DNA from: Bacteroidales bacterium UBA5833
GTDB taxonomy: Bacteria > Bacteroidota > Bacteroidia > Bacteroidales > Lentimicrobiaceae
DNA length: 64,000 nucleotides
Direction of reading: 5' to 3'
Assembly: GCA_002433025.1 (NCBI GenBank)
Contig: DJGZ01000044.1
Location: forward strand, 10,883 to 74,882
Of this stretch, positions 27,313-35,922 are shown in pieces. Position numbers and translations under genes: made by a program. Every line of letters begins with the position of its first letter. The first letter of the stretch is position 1. The notes under the pieces were generated by a model. It made no database searches. It had not been told where the DNA came from and saw only the letters and a list, made by a program, of their open reading frames with translations.

Positions 27313-27913
27313 TACAAACGAGGCCCCTGTATCAATTCAACGGTTGGATGTCCGGATGATTTCTGATTGTTATCATTCATAAACGCAATTCTGAGCTGAT
27401 TACCAGATCTCAGTTACAGTGATCCTGCTTTTTTATTCAGATTCCGGATCAACAGATCTTTTCCGCTTTCTGGCAAATTTATGTAACGATTTGCTGACTT
27501 ATAACACCCTTTAACCGATTTGTCAGTGTTGATCCTGAACCCTTTTCCTTACCCGGGTTATAAACTGATCAGCATTTTGTGAAGTGTGTTTGCGATAATA
27601 GTCAGCATTAATATGTCAGGTGCTTTCGCTGGTTATCTGTTTTTATGAATGAAAATATTCTTGTATTTCAGAATAATAATTAATCCGGACAGTGCAGAAT
27701 GGTTTATTTCTAATGATCCGGAATACCCGGATAGGGAATAACTTAACTTCGATTATTAATGTAAGTTTGTTAAAAAACAGAAAATCAAAATAATAGAAAC
27801 TTTTCATCATTGAATAGATATAAATTCCGGCTTGGCCGGATTTATTTAAAACAGTCAATGTAAAATAGATGCATTTCATTGTAAATTCTTATCCGGCAGC
27901 TTGAAAATTAGTT
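27313..27913. other. 600 bp AT-rich gap, one hairpin
   Basis: No frame here looks coding. The only structure I can support is a short hairpin CCGGC-TTG-GCCGG at 27827-27839 followed by ATTTATTT, a possible weak terminator or small-RNA end. The rest is AT-rich and without visible repeats. Confidence 0.4.
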
Positions 27914-27921
27914 TAATTTTG
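27914..27921 (+). promoter_or_regulatory. Bacteroidota -7 box for speA
   Basis: TAATTTTG, an exact TAnnTTTG match, 33 bp before the arginine decarboxylase ATG. The -33 element is not evident at normal spacing. Confidence 0.5.
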
Positions 27922-27954
27922 CATTCCTTATTCACTTAACTATTCTCCCAGTCG

Positions 27955-29346
27955 ATGAAAAACAAGTACATTGATCTCATTGAGCAAACATTCGACTTTC
28001 CTCAGGAGGAATTCCGGGTTGAAGACAATGAGCTGTATTTTCACAATATTCCTTTGATGGATATCATCAAACAATATGGTACACCACTGAAGATATCCTA
28101 TTTGCCAAAGATCAGTCAGCAGATTCAGAAGGCCAAGAAATTGTTCAATGTTGCCATTGCGCGGAGCGATTACCAGGGGGATTATCATTATTGTTACTGT
28201 ACGAAGAGTTCCCATTTTTCATTTGTACTGGAGGAAGTGCTTAAGAATGATGTACACCTCGAAACTTCTTCCGCATTTGATATTTTTTTGCTGGAGACCC
28301 TGCATGAACAGGGTCTGATTGACAAGGAGACCTACATTATCTGTAACGGGTTTAAACGGCCGCAGTACATTGAGAACATTGCCAAGCTGATCAATGAAGA
28401 GTTTGTGAATACCATTCCCATCCTCGACAACAAGTTTGAACTGGATCAGCTTGACCGGAACATCACCCGCAAGTGCAAGATAGGCATGCGGATTGCCGCT
28501 GAGGAAGAGCCGAAATTTGAGTTTTACACTTCAAGGCTGGGAATCCGTTACAACGACATCATCCCCTATTATGAAGAGAAGATCAAGAACAATCCGAAGT
28601 TTGAACTGAAGATGCTGCACTTCTTTATCAACACAGGGATCCGGGATTCGGCCTATTACTGGAATGAGCTTTCGAAATGCGTCAATCTGTATTGTCAGTT
28701 GAAGCATATCTGTCCTGAGCTTGATTCCTTGAATATAGGCGGTGGTTTCCCCATCAAGAATTCGCTCTCGTTTGACTACGATTACGAATACATGGCCGAG
28801 GAGATCATTGCACAGATCAAGATGATCTGTGACAGAAACAACACTCCTGAACCCCATATTTTCACTGAGTTCGGATCATACACCGTTGGGGAAAGCGGTG
28901 CTGTGCTGTATTCAATCATTGACCAGAAGCAGCAGAATGACAGGGAGTTGTGGGATATGATCGATTCATCCTTTATGACCACGCTGCCTGACACCTGGGC
29001 CTTGAACCAGCGTTTTATTCTGCTGGGCATTAACAAATGGGATTCGGAATACGAAAGGGTGTTTTTAGGCGGGCTTACCTGCGACAGTGAAGACTATTAC
29101 AATGCTGAGGCACACGCCAACGCGATATTTCTTCCAAAGCTTGACAATGAAGAGCCGCTTTACATCGGGCTGTTCCATACCGGTGCATATCAGGAGTCAG
29201 TCGGGGGATATGGCGGCATTCAGCATTGCCTGATTCCGGCGCCCAAGCATATTATTATAGATCTTGACGAAGAAGGCGAATATACCACCAAGCTTTTTGC
29301 CAAAGAGCAGTCGCATAAATCCATGCTTCGCATTCTGGGATACTGA
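27955..29346 (+). CDS. speA: Arginine decarboxylase (short Bacteroidota form)
   Basis: 463 residues, fold-type III PLP decarboxylase. The PLP lysine is Lys84 in YCYCTKSSHFSF. The PLP-phosphate Gly loop is NIGGGFPIKN, and the C-terminal half carries the second active-site segments (LGGLTCDSEDYYN, LFHTGAYQESVGGYGG). It is shorter than the ~630-residue E. coli SpeA; I recall this form being annotated as biosynthetic arginine decarboxylase in Bacteroidota. It makes agmatine from arginine, the first step of polyamine synthesis. The next gene is an agmatinase homologue, which supports the assignment, although that homologue looks catalytically impaired. A diaminopimelate or other basic amino-acid substrate cannot be excluded by eye. 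Confidence 0.87.
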   Translation: MKNKYIDLIEQTFDFPQEEFRVEDNELYFHNIPLMDIIKQYGTPLKISYLPKISQQIQKAKKLFNVAIARSDYQGDYHYCYCTKSSHFSFVLEEVLKNDVHLETSSAFDIFLLETLHEQGLIDKETYIICNGFKRPQYIENIAKLINEEFVNTIPILDNKFELDQLDRNITRKCKIGMRIAAEEEPKFEFYTSRLGIRYNDIIPYYEEKIKNNPKFELKMLHFFINTGIRDSAYYWNELSKCVNLYCQLKHICPELDSLNIGGGFPIKNSLSFDYDYEYMAEEIIAQIKMICDRNNTPEPHIFTEFGSYTVGESGAVLYSIIDQKQQNDRELWDMIDSSFMTTLPDTWALNQRFILLGINKWDSEYERVFLGGLTCDSEDYYNAEAHANAIFLPKLDNEEPLYIGLFHTGAYQESVGGYGGIQHCLIPAPKHIIIDLDEEGEYTTKLFAKEQSHKSMLRILGY

Positions 29347-29482
29347 TGCTTTTCATTACAGTCAAATCCGGATTTTACAGATAAATCCCTGCATTGTTGT
29401 GCCCGTGGAGGAAGAATTTCCCTTTGAAATTAATCCGGAAATTCAAACCCGGGTTCTTACGATGCTGATTATTATCCGGTTA

Positions 29483-29490
29483 TACCTTTG
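29483..29490 (+). promoter_or_regulatory. Possible -7 box upstream of the agmatinase-like gene
   Basis: TACCTTTG matches TAnnTTTG. It would leave a 180 bp leader before the ATG at 29672. Nothing else is evident in this 325 bp gap. Confidence 0.3.
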
Positions 29491-29671
29491 CTCCGGAACT
29501 AATCCCATTGCCGTATATCTTAAACCGGCACTGAAAACAACCGAATATTATCTTTCGCATGAGGGTTTTTCTTAAAGCTTGATTAACTTTGTTGTCAGGT
29601 TCACTGATTCCCGAAGGGATTATTTTTTATCTATCCGGTTTTCAAACACGCAGCAATAAATTGGACTGACC

Positions 29672-30541
29672 ATGAAACAGAAACAATTCGGATCACTTCC
29701 TGCCCAGCTTACGAACTTTGAGAATGCAAAATTTGTAATCCTTCCGGTTCCGTTCGAAGGTTCCGGATATGTTTTCAAAGGCTCGGACAAAGGTCCCGAA
29801 GCCCTGATTGATGCTTCCGCTTCCATCGACCTGTATGATATTCATGCCGATACGGAAGCTTACAGGGCTGGCATACATACAGCGGAGGCTGTCAGGGAGC
29901 GTTCTGCCGAAAAAATGATTAAAGAGGTGCAGGTCAGAACCCTGCAACTGCTTAAGAAAAAGAAATTCCCGGTTATTGTTGGCGGGGAACATACCGTTGC
30001 CATCGGGGCATTCAGGGCATTTGCCGATTATTATAAAGATAAGGACCTTACTATTCTGCAGTTTGATGCCCATGCGGCCGGAAGCGCTGAAGCCGGGGGT
30101 ACTGCTTACCATCACCATTGTGTAATGAAGCATGCAGCTGCCCATGCACCAATACTTCAGGCAGGTATAAGGAGCATGAGCCTTGCTGAACGTGAGACAG
30201 TGGAGCCGGGCAGGATGTTTTACGCCGGAAGTATGCTCGACGGATCCAATAAGACCTGGATGTATGATTTTCTGAATAAATTAACAAGGAATGTTTTTGT
30301 CACCATCGACCTGGATGTACTTGATCCGTCACTGATGCCGGCGGTAGCTACACCGGAGCCCGGAGGTCTTCAATGGTCCGGATTTATTGAAATCCTAACC
30401 AAAGTGAGCGAAAAGTCGAACATTGCCGGAGTGTGTATTGCAGGACTTGTCCCGATCAAATACAACAAAGCGCCCAATTTTATCGCCGCCAGGCTTCTGA
30501 ACACCATTCTTACCCTCAGATACGCTTCTGCACTGAAATAG
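29672..30541 (+). CDS. speB: Agmatinase/arginase family protein with altered active site
   Basis: 289 residues of ureohydrolase fold. The agmatinase framework is clear: VILPVPFEGSG start, KGPEALIDAS, the first metal motif GGEHT, VTIDLDVLDPSLMPAVATPEPGG with two metal Asp residues, and NKAPNFIAARL near the end. Two conserved sites are changed. The central DAHxD motif reads DAHAA, so one Mn-ligand Asp is Ala. The segment that normally ends in the substrate-binding Glu (VELCP or VEVNP) reads AGLVP, so that Glu is Gly. The loop after DAH is rewritten and followed by three His in a row (YHHHC). Position after speA fits agmatine hydrolysis to putrescine, but loss of these residues predicts weak, altered or no activity. 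Confidence 0.85.
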   Translation: MKQKQFGSLPAQLTNFENAKFVILPVPFEGSGYVFKGSDKGPEALIDASASIDLYDIHADTEAYRAGIHTAEAVRERSAEKMIKEVQVRTLQLLKKKKFPVIVGGEHTVAIGAFRAFADYYKDKDLTILQFDAHAAGSAEAGGTAYHHHCVMKHAAAHAPILQAGIRSMSLAERETVEPGRMFYAGSMLDGSNKTWMYDFLNKLTRNVFVTIDLDVLDPSLMPAVATPEPGGLQWSGFIEILTKVSEKSNIAGVCIAGLVPIKYNKAPNFIAARLLNTILTLRYASALK

Positions 30542-30878
30542 TATAAACGGAGTTTTGAACAACTGGTGGTTTCTTCGCTGAATGGCCTTTCTACTGGTGT
30601 AAGGTTTTCAACCGCAGAACCTTTCTTTACGGTTGCTTGAGGGTGGCTATGACCCGGATTCAGCATCTGATAATGCTTGCACGATTAAGTTTTTGTGGCC
30701 AGGCCGATTATATCTGCGCTGAACCAACACCAGACCAGAGGTGCCCTCAGAAAATCAAAAACTCAGCCCATTCAGGCCTTCTGTTGATTAAGCCGGTTTA
30801 TTTTTTCTGACAACCTGCAGATGCACTTGTTTTTTTCTTGTTTATTATAAAAAGTTCACTTAGCTTTACTGCCACTTA

Positions 30879-30915
30879 GTGTATTAAATACACAAACATA
30901 GTGTATTAAGTACAC
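30879..30915. promoter_or_regulatory. Paired palindromic operator upstream of the PUL
   Basis: GTGTATTAAATACAC (7 bp arms around one base, perfect) at 30879-30893 and GTGTATTAAGTACAC (one change) at 30901-30915. Their starts are 22 bp apart, two helical turns. A near-consensus -7 (TATCTTCG) begins at 30935, so the second palindrome covers the expected -33. This looks like a two-site operator for a dimeric regulator of the PKD-SusC-SusD-GH30 operon. The other ~560 bp of the 30542-31149 gap show no gene. Confidence 0.62.
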
Positions 30916-31149
30916 ATAAGAAAAAGCTTAATGTTATCTTCGGATATTGTTAGTCTAAAGTGGTCATAAACATTGAGTTATCGATGTGAGTGACTGAAAC
31001 GGAAGAAAGCGGAGGAGAATTGATTTCAAAATTGTTGTATAATGGACATGCTTTGAATGCAGGCAATTTTGAGCATGACTGAATTTTGAGGGTGTTAATA
31101 GACTGATTACAGGCGAAACCAAATACAAACCAAACCAAACCAATCAAAA

Positions 31150-32913
31150 ATGAAACAATTTTTCAGAATCCAATGGGCCATGCTGCTGTTGCTGGCAATC
31201 AGCCAGCTTACGGCATGCAAAAAGGACAAAGAGGATGATGTGATTGCCAGTTTTACCTATAAGGTTGACGAGGCTGACTTCCGTAAAGTCGCGTTTAAAA
31301 GTTATGCGAACGCGATCAAAGAAGCGCCGGAGATCATGTGGGATTTTGGCGACAACACCACTTTGTCGGGTGAAACTGAACCTGTTCATACGTATCAGGC
31401 TGAGGGCGTGTATACTGTAACCCTAACAGCTACCGCTTCGAACGGGGCAAAAGATGTTTTCACAGTGCAGTTGGTGATTGCCGACCCGGATGTGGAACTT
31501 GCCAAGCTGGTAGGCGCCACGGAGAAAACATGGAAACTGCTGCGGGATGTAAGTACCGGCAGGTACCCGCTTGAAGTCGGGCCTGCAAATTTCTCCTCCA
31601 TCTGGTGGGCAATGGGCCGTCAGAACGATGAGCTGGCCAACCGCCCCTGTATGCTGAACGATGAATGGATCTTCAGGCGCGGCGGTGTGATGGAGTTTGA
31701 CTCCAAAGGCGACTACTGGGCCGAAGGCGGTGTATTTTTCCCGTCGAATACCTGTGCCTCCACCGAACAGATGGTCGGGCTGAGTGGTGAGGATCTTTCG
31801 GCCTGGGGCAGTGGTGTCCACAGTTTTGAGCTTACCTCGGGCGATCAGCCTAAACTTAAGGTTATCGGTCTGGGCGCCTTTATCGGACTTTCGAAGGTGG
31901 CCACCGATGCTGAAGTTCGTGTGCCTCAGCAATCGGTTACCTATAATATTATCAAACTTACTGACGGACCTGTAGATACCCTGATCCTTCAGACCTCCTA
32001 TATGACTGGCGGAACAGCGCCCCAGCCAGCCTACTGGCGTTTTGTACTGGTGCATTATGACAATCCGCTTGATGAGCCGCCCATACCCGGCCCTGCACCC
32101 ACGGCTGAGTTCTCGTTTACAGCTAGCGGGCGCACCATCACTGTTACCAACACTTCTACCCTCGCCGATTCCTATTTGTGGGAGTTCGGCGACGGACAGA
32201 CCTCAACCGAGAACAATCCGGTGCATAACTATGCTACTGACGGTGCCTTCAACATCAAACTTACGGCCACCAATGCCAATGGTTTCAGTACGGCAATGAA
32301 ATTCCATTTTATTTCAAAGGAAGGTATTGTGGCAACAGATATTCAGGGTGGCGCGTGGAAGGTCAGGCTGGATGAGAAATCCATTTTTGTCGGGCCTGCC
32401 ATGGCCAGCGACGGATGGTGGAGTTTGCCGCTCGCTTATCTTGACGGATCATCGACCGGTGTTGATGACTGGTCATGTATTGCCAATGATGAGTTTATTT
32501 TCAGCGCCGGAGGGGTTTATGAATACAAGACCAATGGCAATGCCCGCAACGACGGGTATTTCGGCGGAACAAACGGATGTATTTCGGATGATGAGATTGC
32601 TGGCAGCGGCAACGGGGCAGCTTTCGGCAGTGGCATTCATACCTGGGCATTTACTCCTGCCTCAGGCAGCAACAGGGCGAAGATCACCCTGACCAACGGA
32701 GCCAACAGGGCCGCCTTTATAGGATTTTATAAAGGTTATTTTGGCGGTGAAAACATGAACGCTTCCGACCCGCCCAACGGAGGCAATTCCACAAACACTT
32801 ACGAGGTGGTGGGATATGCCAACACGGGTACAAAAGAGTATCTCTTTGTAACGGTGGATGTCTCGGCTGTGCATGACGGAAGTTCCTCGTGGTCGGCTGT
32901 GCTCGAGCGTTAG
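31150..32913 (+). CDS. PKD-domain surface lipoprotein with internal duplication
   Basis: 587 residues with a lipoprotein signal (SQLTACKK, Cys23). Two copies of a PKD domain plus a ~190-residue partner domain run head to tail: PKD 1 (IMWDFGDNTT, HTYQAEGVYTVTLTAT), then a domain containing LNDEWIFRRGGVMEF and AWGSGVHSF; PKD 2 (YLWEFGDGQT, HNYATDGAFNIKLTAT), then the matching NDEFIFSAGGVYEY and AFGSGIHTW. Lipidated PKD proteins next to SusC/D usually act as surface glycan-binding proteins. This one heads the operon, ahead of SusC; in many PULs it comes after SusD. The glycan is unknown; the downstream GH30 suggests a beta-glucan. Confidence 0.88.
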   Translation: MKQFFRIQWAMLLLLAISQLTACKKDKEDDVIASFTYKVDEADFRKVAFKSYANAIKEAPEIMWDFGDNTTLSGETEPVHTYQAEGVYTVTLTATASNGAKDVFTVQLVIADPDVELAKLVGATEKTWKLLRDVSTGRYPLEVGPANFSSIWWAMGRQNDELANRPCMLNDEWIFRRGGVMEFDSKGDYWAEGGVFFPSNTCASTEQMVGLSGEDLSAWGSGVHSFELTSGDQPKLKVIGLGAFIGLSKVATDAEVRVPQQSVTYNIIKLTDGPVDTLILQTSYMTGGTAPQPAYWRFVLVHYDNPLDEPPIPGPAPTAEFSFTASGRTITVTNTSTLADSYLWEFGDGQTSTENNPVHNYATDGAFNIKLTATNANGFSTAMKFHFISKEGIVATDIQGGAWKVRLDEKSIFVGPAMASDGWWSLPLAYLDGSSTGVDDWSCIANDEFIFSAGGVYEYKTNGNARNDGYFGGTNGCISDDEIAGSGNGAAFGSGIHTWAFTPASGSNRAKITLTNGANRAAFIGFYKGYFGGENMNASDPPNGGNSTNTYEVVGYANTGTKEYLFVTVDVSAVHDGSSSWSAVLER

Positions 32914-32953
32914 GGTCAGGATAACCTCTTAAAAATCTGAAAAAAACAAATTC

Positions 32954-35911
32954 ATGAAGTTAAAAGAAAAGGTTATGAATAAGCTACTGCTGATTATATC
33001 ATTTACCCTTGCCTCGTTGTTTGCATTTTCGCAAGGCAGGCCTTTGACAGGGAAAGTTACCGATGCCGGCGGGCAGGGACTGCCGGGTGTTACCGTTCTG
33101 ATTAAAGGGACGGCTACAGGCACAACTACTGATATCAATGGTAATTACAGCCTGAATGTGGAGAACGGCAAGAATCTTGTATTCAGTTTTATGGGTTTTG
33201 TCAGTCAGGAAATTATCTATTCCGGACAGGGAGTCATCAACATCACGCTTGCCGAGGATAGCAAATTGCTCGACGAGGTGGTGGTAGTAGGATACGGAGT
33301 TCAGCGAAAGAAAGACATTACCACGGCTGTGGCGGTGGTGGATGACAAGGCGCTGAAAGACCGTCCCATTGTCACGGTGGCCCAGGCATTGCAGGGAAAA
33401 GCTGCCGGTGTGCAGGTTACCCAGCCTTCGGGTAAGCCGGGCAGCGGACTGGCCGTGCGTGTACGTGGCGCCACTTCGGTACTGGCAGGCAATGAGCCGG
33501 CCTATATTGTTGACGGCATCCGTACAACGGACATCAACGGACTGAATCCCAACGACATTGAGTCGATGACAATTCTGAAGGACGCCTCCGCGGCAGCTAT
33601 TTACGGCGCTGCCGCCGCCAACGGGGTAGTGCTGATCACTACCAAAAGAGGAAATGCCGACAAGCCGGTGATTTCGTTTAATACTTACTTCGGGTTCTCA
33701 AAGCTCCGGAAAAACATAGATGTGCTCAATACCCGGCAATACAGGGATCTGATGAACGAGATCGGCATTGCCTATGATCCGAGTTGGACACAGTTCAATG
33801 ACTGGACCGATGAAACGTTCGGCACGGGGTATCAGCAGTCTTACCAGGCTTCTTTCTCAGGTGGAAATGACAAAAGCCGTTACTTCGTTTCCGGCGGATA
33901 TCTTACCGAGCAGGGAATGGTAAAACCGGCCCGTTTCGACCGTTATACCTTCAGGATGAACCTCGACAACGAAATCAGGCCATGGTTCAAGTTGAAGACC
34001 AGCCTTTCGGCCTGGACGATTGACTCTAAAGATACGCCCGACAATGCAAGCTCGGGAAGGGGAGGGGTTATCATGAGTGCCCTGAATACCCCTCCTTTCC
34101 TCAATGTTTACAAGCAGGATGGCAGCGGCTGGTTCGACCCGAATCCCTTCCAGCCATCCTGGGAGAATCCCGTGGCCTACATGCAGGGCCCTGACCAGCT
34201 GAGCCGCGACAATAAGGTGCTGGGTACGGTGGAAGCCGAAATCAGTCTGGCCAAAGGCCTTAAATTCCGTTCCAGCGCCGGCGCCGACATTACCAGCCAC
34301 CGCTGGGATTATTACCTGGATCCGCTGCGTACCAACTACGGAAGGCAGAACAATGGAATCGGGCAGTCGGACAATGCCAACCACATGGTAATTCAGATCG
34401 AGAACCTTTTTGACTATACTGTGAAAACAGGTGAGCACACTATCTCAGCCCTTGCCGGAAATACGCTCCAAAAATACGAAGGCCGGGGAACCTATATTGA
34501 GGGGAAAGATTTCCCGGAAGACACCAATGTAAAGGATATCTGGGCTGCCAACCAGATCAGCACCGGCGGCACCTGGCATGGTGCAAATTCGAAGGTTTCC
34601 TTCTTTGGAAGGCTGAATTATGATTTCGGCAGCAAATATTATGCTACCTTTTCGTTTCGGCGCGACGGAAGTTCCAAGCTGGTGAATAAATGGGGAACCA
34701 TGCCGGCATTTTCCCTGGGATACCGGCTTTCTTCCGCTCCCTTTATGCAGAAATTCACCTTTATAGATGACCTTAAAATCCGCGGAGGATACGGGTTTAC
34801 CGGAAATGACTATGGTTTGAGCGATCAGGCAGCTTATGCCCTTTGGTCATATTACCGCCGCGATCCGACGGATCCTCTGTCAGGCCCCGGTATCTACCAA
34901 TCGAGCTACGGAAACCCCGACCTGAAATGGGAAACCACGCGACAGACAAACCTCGGACTTGACCTGACCATGTTTGATGGAAAGGTATTGTTCACATTTG
35001 ATGCATATCATAAACAGACGGTGGATGTTTTGCTGAATGTGCAACTCACCAGCTCACTTCCGGTTTCATCCATTCTGACCAATGCAGGAGAGATTATCAA
35101 TAAAGGTCTTGAATTCAGTCTGAATACAGTCAACATCGACACCCGCGAACTCAACTGGACCACCGAGTTTAACCTTTCGCTCAACAAAAATGAAGTGGCT
35201 GATCTCAAATATACACCAGTCTATTATTTTGGAAGTATTTACAGCAACAATGAGTTTGCTTCCAGGGTGAAGGTAGGTGATCCGCTGGGAACATTTTACG
35301 GTTATGTTTCGGAAGGGGTGAATCCGGAAACGGGAGATATTATGTACAAGGATGTGAACAACAACGGGATATTTGATCCGGGCGACCGCACCGTGATAGG
35401 CTATGGTATGCCTAAGTTAACATTCGGTTTCACCAATAATCTTGTTTACAAGGATTTCAGCCTGAATCTTTTCTTCCAGGGCTCCTACGGGAATGATATA
35501 TTCAATGCCACCCGCATCGATCTGGAAGGGATGTTCGACAGCAAGAACCAGTCGGTGACCGTACTTGACCGCTGGACCCCGGAGAACCCCAATACCGATA
35601 TCCCCAGGGCAGTTGGCGGCGGAAATGTTGATAACGTGCGCAATTCCACCCGTTTTATTGAAGATGGTTCCTATCTCAGGCTGAAATCGGCTACCCTGTC
35701 ATACACAGTGTTGAAAAACAATACAAAAATCAATTTTGTGCGAAATCTGGCAGTTTATGTTACCGCCCAGAACCTGTTCACTTTCACCAGCTATTCGGGA
35801 TTTGATCCGGAGGTGAGTGCTTACGGAAACAATGCTGTGGAAGTGGGAATTGACTATGGAACCTATCCGCAGTCGCGTACGTTTGTCTTTGGCGTTAATG
35901 TTGAATTTTAA
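32954..35911 (+). CDS. SusC/RagA-type TonB-linked outer-membrane transporter
   Basis: 985 residues. Signal peptide (LLLIISFTLASLFAFSQ), then a carboxypeptidase-regulatory-like domain (LTGKVTDAGGQGLPGVTVLI to INITLAED), the TonB-box region LDEVVVVGYG, a plug (VRVRGATSVLAGNEPAYIVD, DASAAAIYGAAAANGVVLIT) and a 22-strand-type barrel ending in FVFGVNVEF with terminal Phe. It imports oligosaccharides across the outer membrane using TonB energy, with the SusD lipoprotein as lid. SusD follows after 11 bp. An alternative start is seven codons downstream (MNKLLLI), which gives a cleaner signal peptide. The barrel looks intact throughout. Confidence 0.97.
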   Translation: MKLKEKVMNKLLLIISFTLASLFAFSQGRPLTGKVTDAGGQGLPGVTVLIKGTATGTTTDINGNYSLNVENGKNLVFSFMGFVSQEIIYSGQGVINITLAEDSKLLDEVVVVGYGVQRKKDITTAVAVVDDKALKDRPIVTVAQALQGKAAGVQVTQPSGKPGSGLAVRVRGATSVLAGNEPAYIVDGIRTTDINGLNPNDIESMTILKDASAAAIYGAAAANGVVLITTKRGNADKPVISFNTYFGFSKLRKNIDVLNTRQYRDLMNEIGIAYDPSWTQFNDWTDETFGTGYQQSYQASFSGGNDKSRYFVSGGYLTEQGMVKPARFDRYTFRMNLDNEIRPWFKLKTSLSAWTIDSKDTPDNASSGRGGVIMSALNTPPFLNVYKQDGSGWFDPNPFQPSWENPVAYMQGPDQLSRDNKVLGTVEAEISLAKGLKFRSSAGADITSHRWDYYLDPLRTNYGRQNNGIGQSDNANHMVIQIENLFDYTVKTGEHTISALAGNTLQKYEGRGTYIEGKDFPEDTNVKDIWAANQISTGGTWHGANSKVSFFGRLNYDFGSKYYATFSFRRDGSSKLVNKWGTMPAFSLGYRLSSAPFMQKFTFIDDLKIRGGYGFTGNDYGLSDQAAYALWSYYRRDPTDPLSGPGIYQSSYGNPDLKWETTRQTNLGLDLTMFDGKVLFTFDAYHKQTVDVLLNVQLTSSLPVSSILTNAGEIINKGLEFSLNTVNIDTRELNWTTEFNLSLNKNEVADLKYTPVYYFGSIYSNNEFASRVKVGDPLGTFYGYVSEGVNPETGDIMYKDVNNNGIFDPGDRTVIGYGMPKLTFGFTNNLVYKDFSLNLFFQGSYGNDIFNATRIDLEGMFDSKNQSVTVLDRWTPENPNTDIPRAVGGGNVDNVRNSTRFIEDGSYLRLKSATLSYTVLKNNTKINFVRNLAVYVTAQNLFTFTSYSGFDPEVSAYGNNAVEVGIDYGTYPQSRTFVFGVNVEF

Positions 35912-35922
35912 TACACCGAGCT

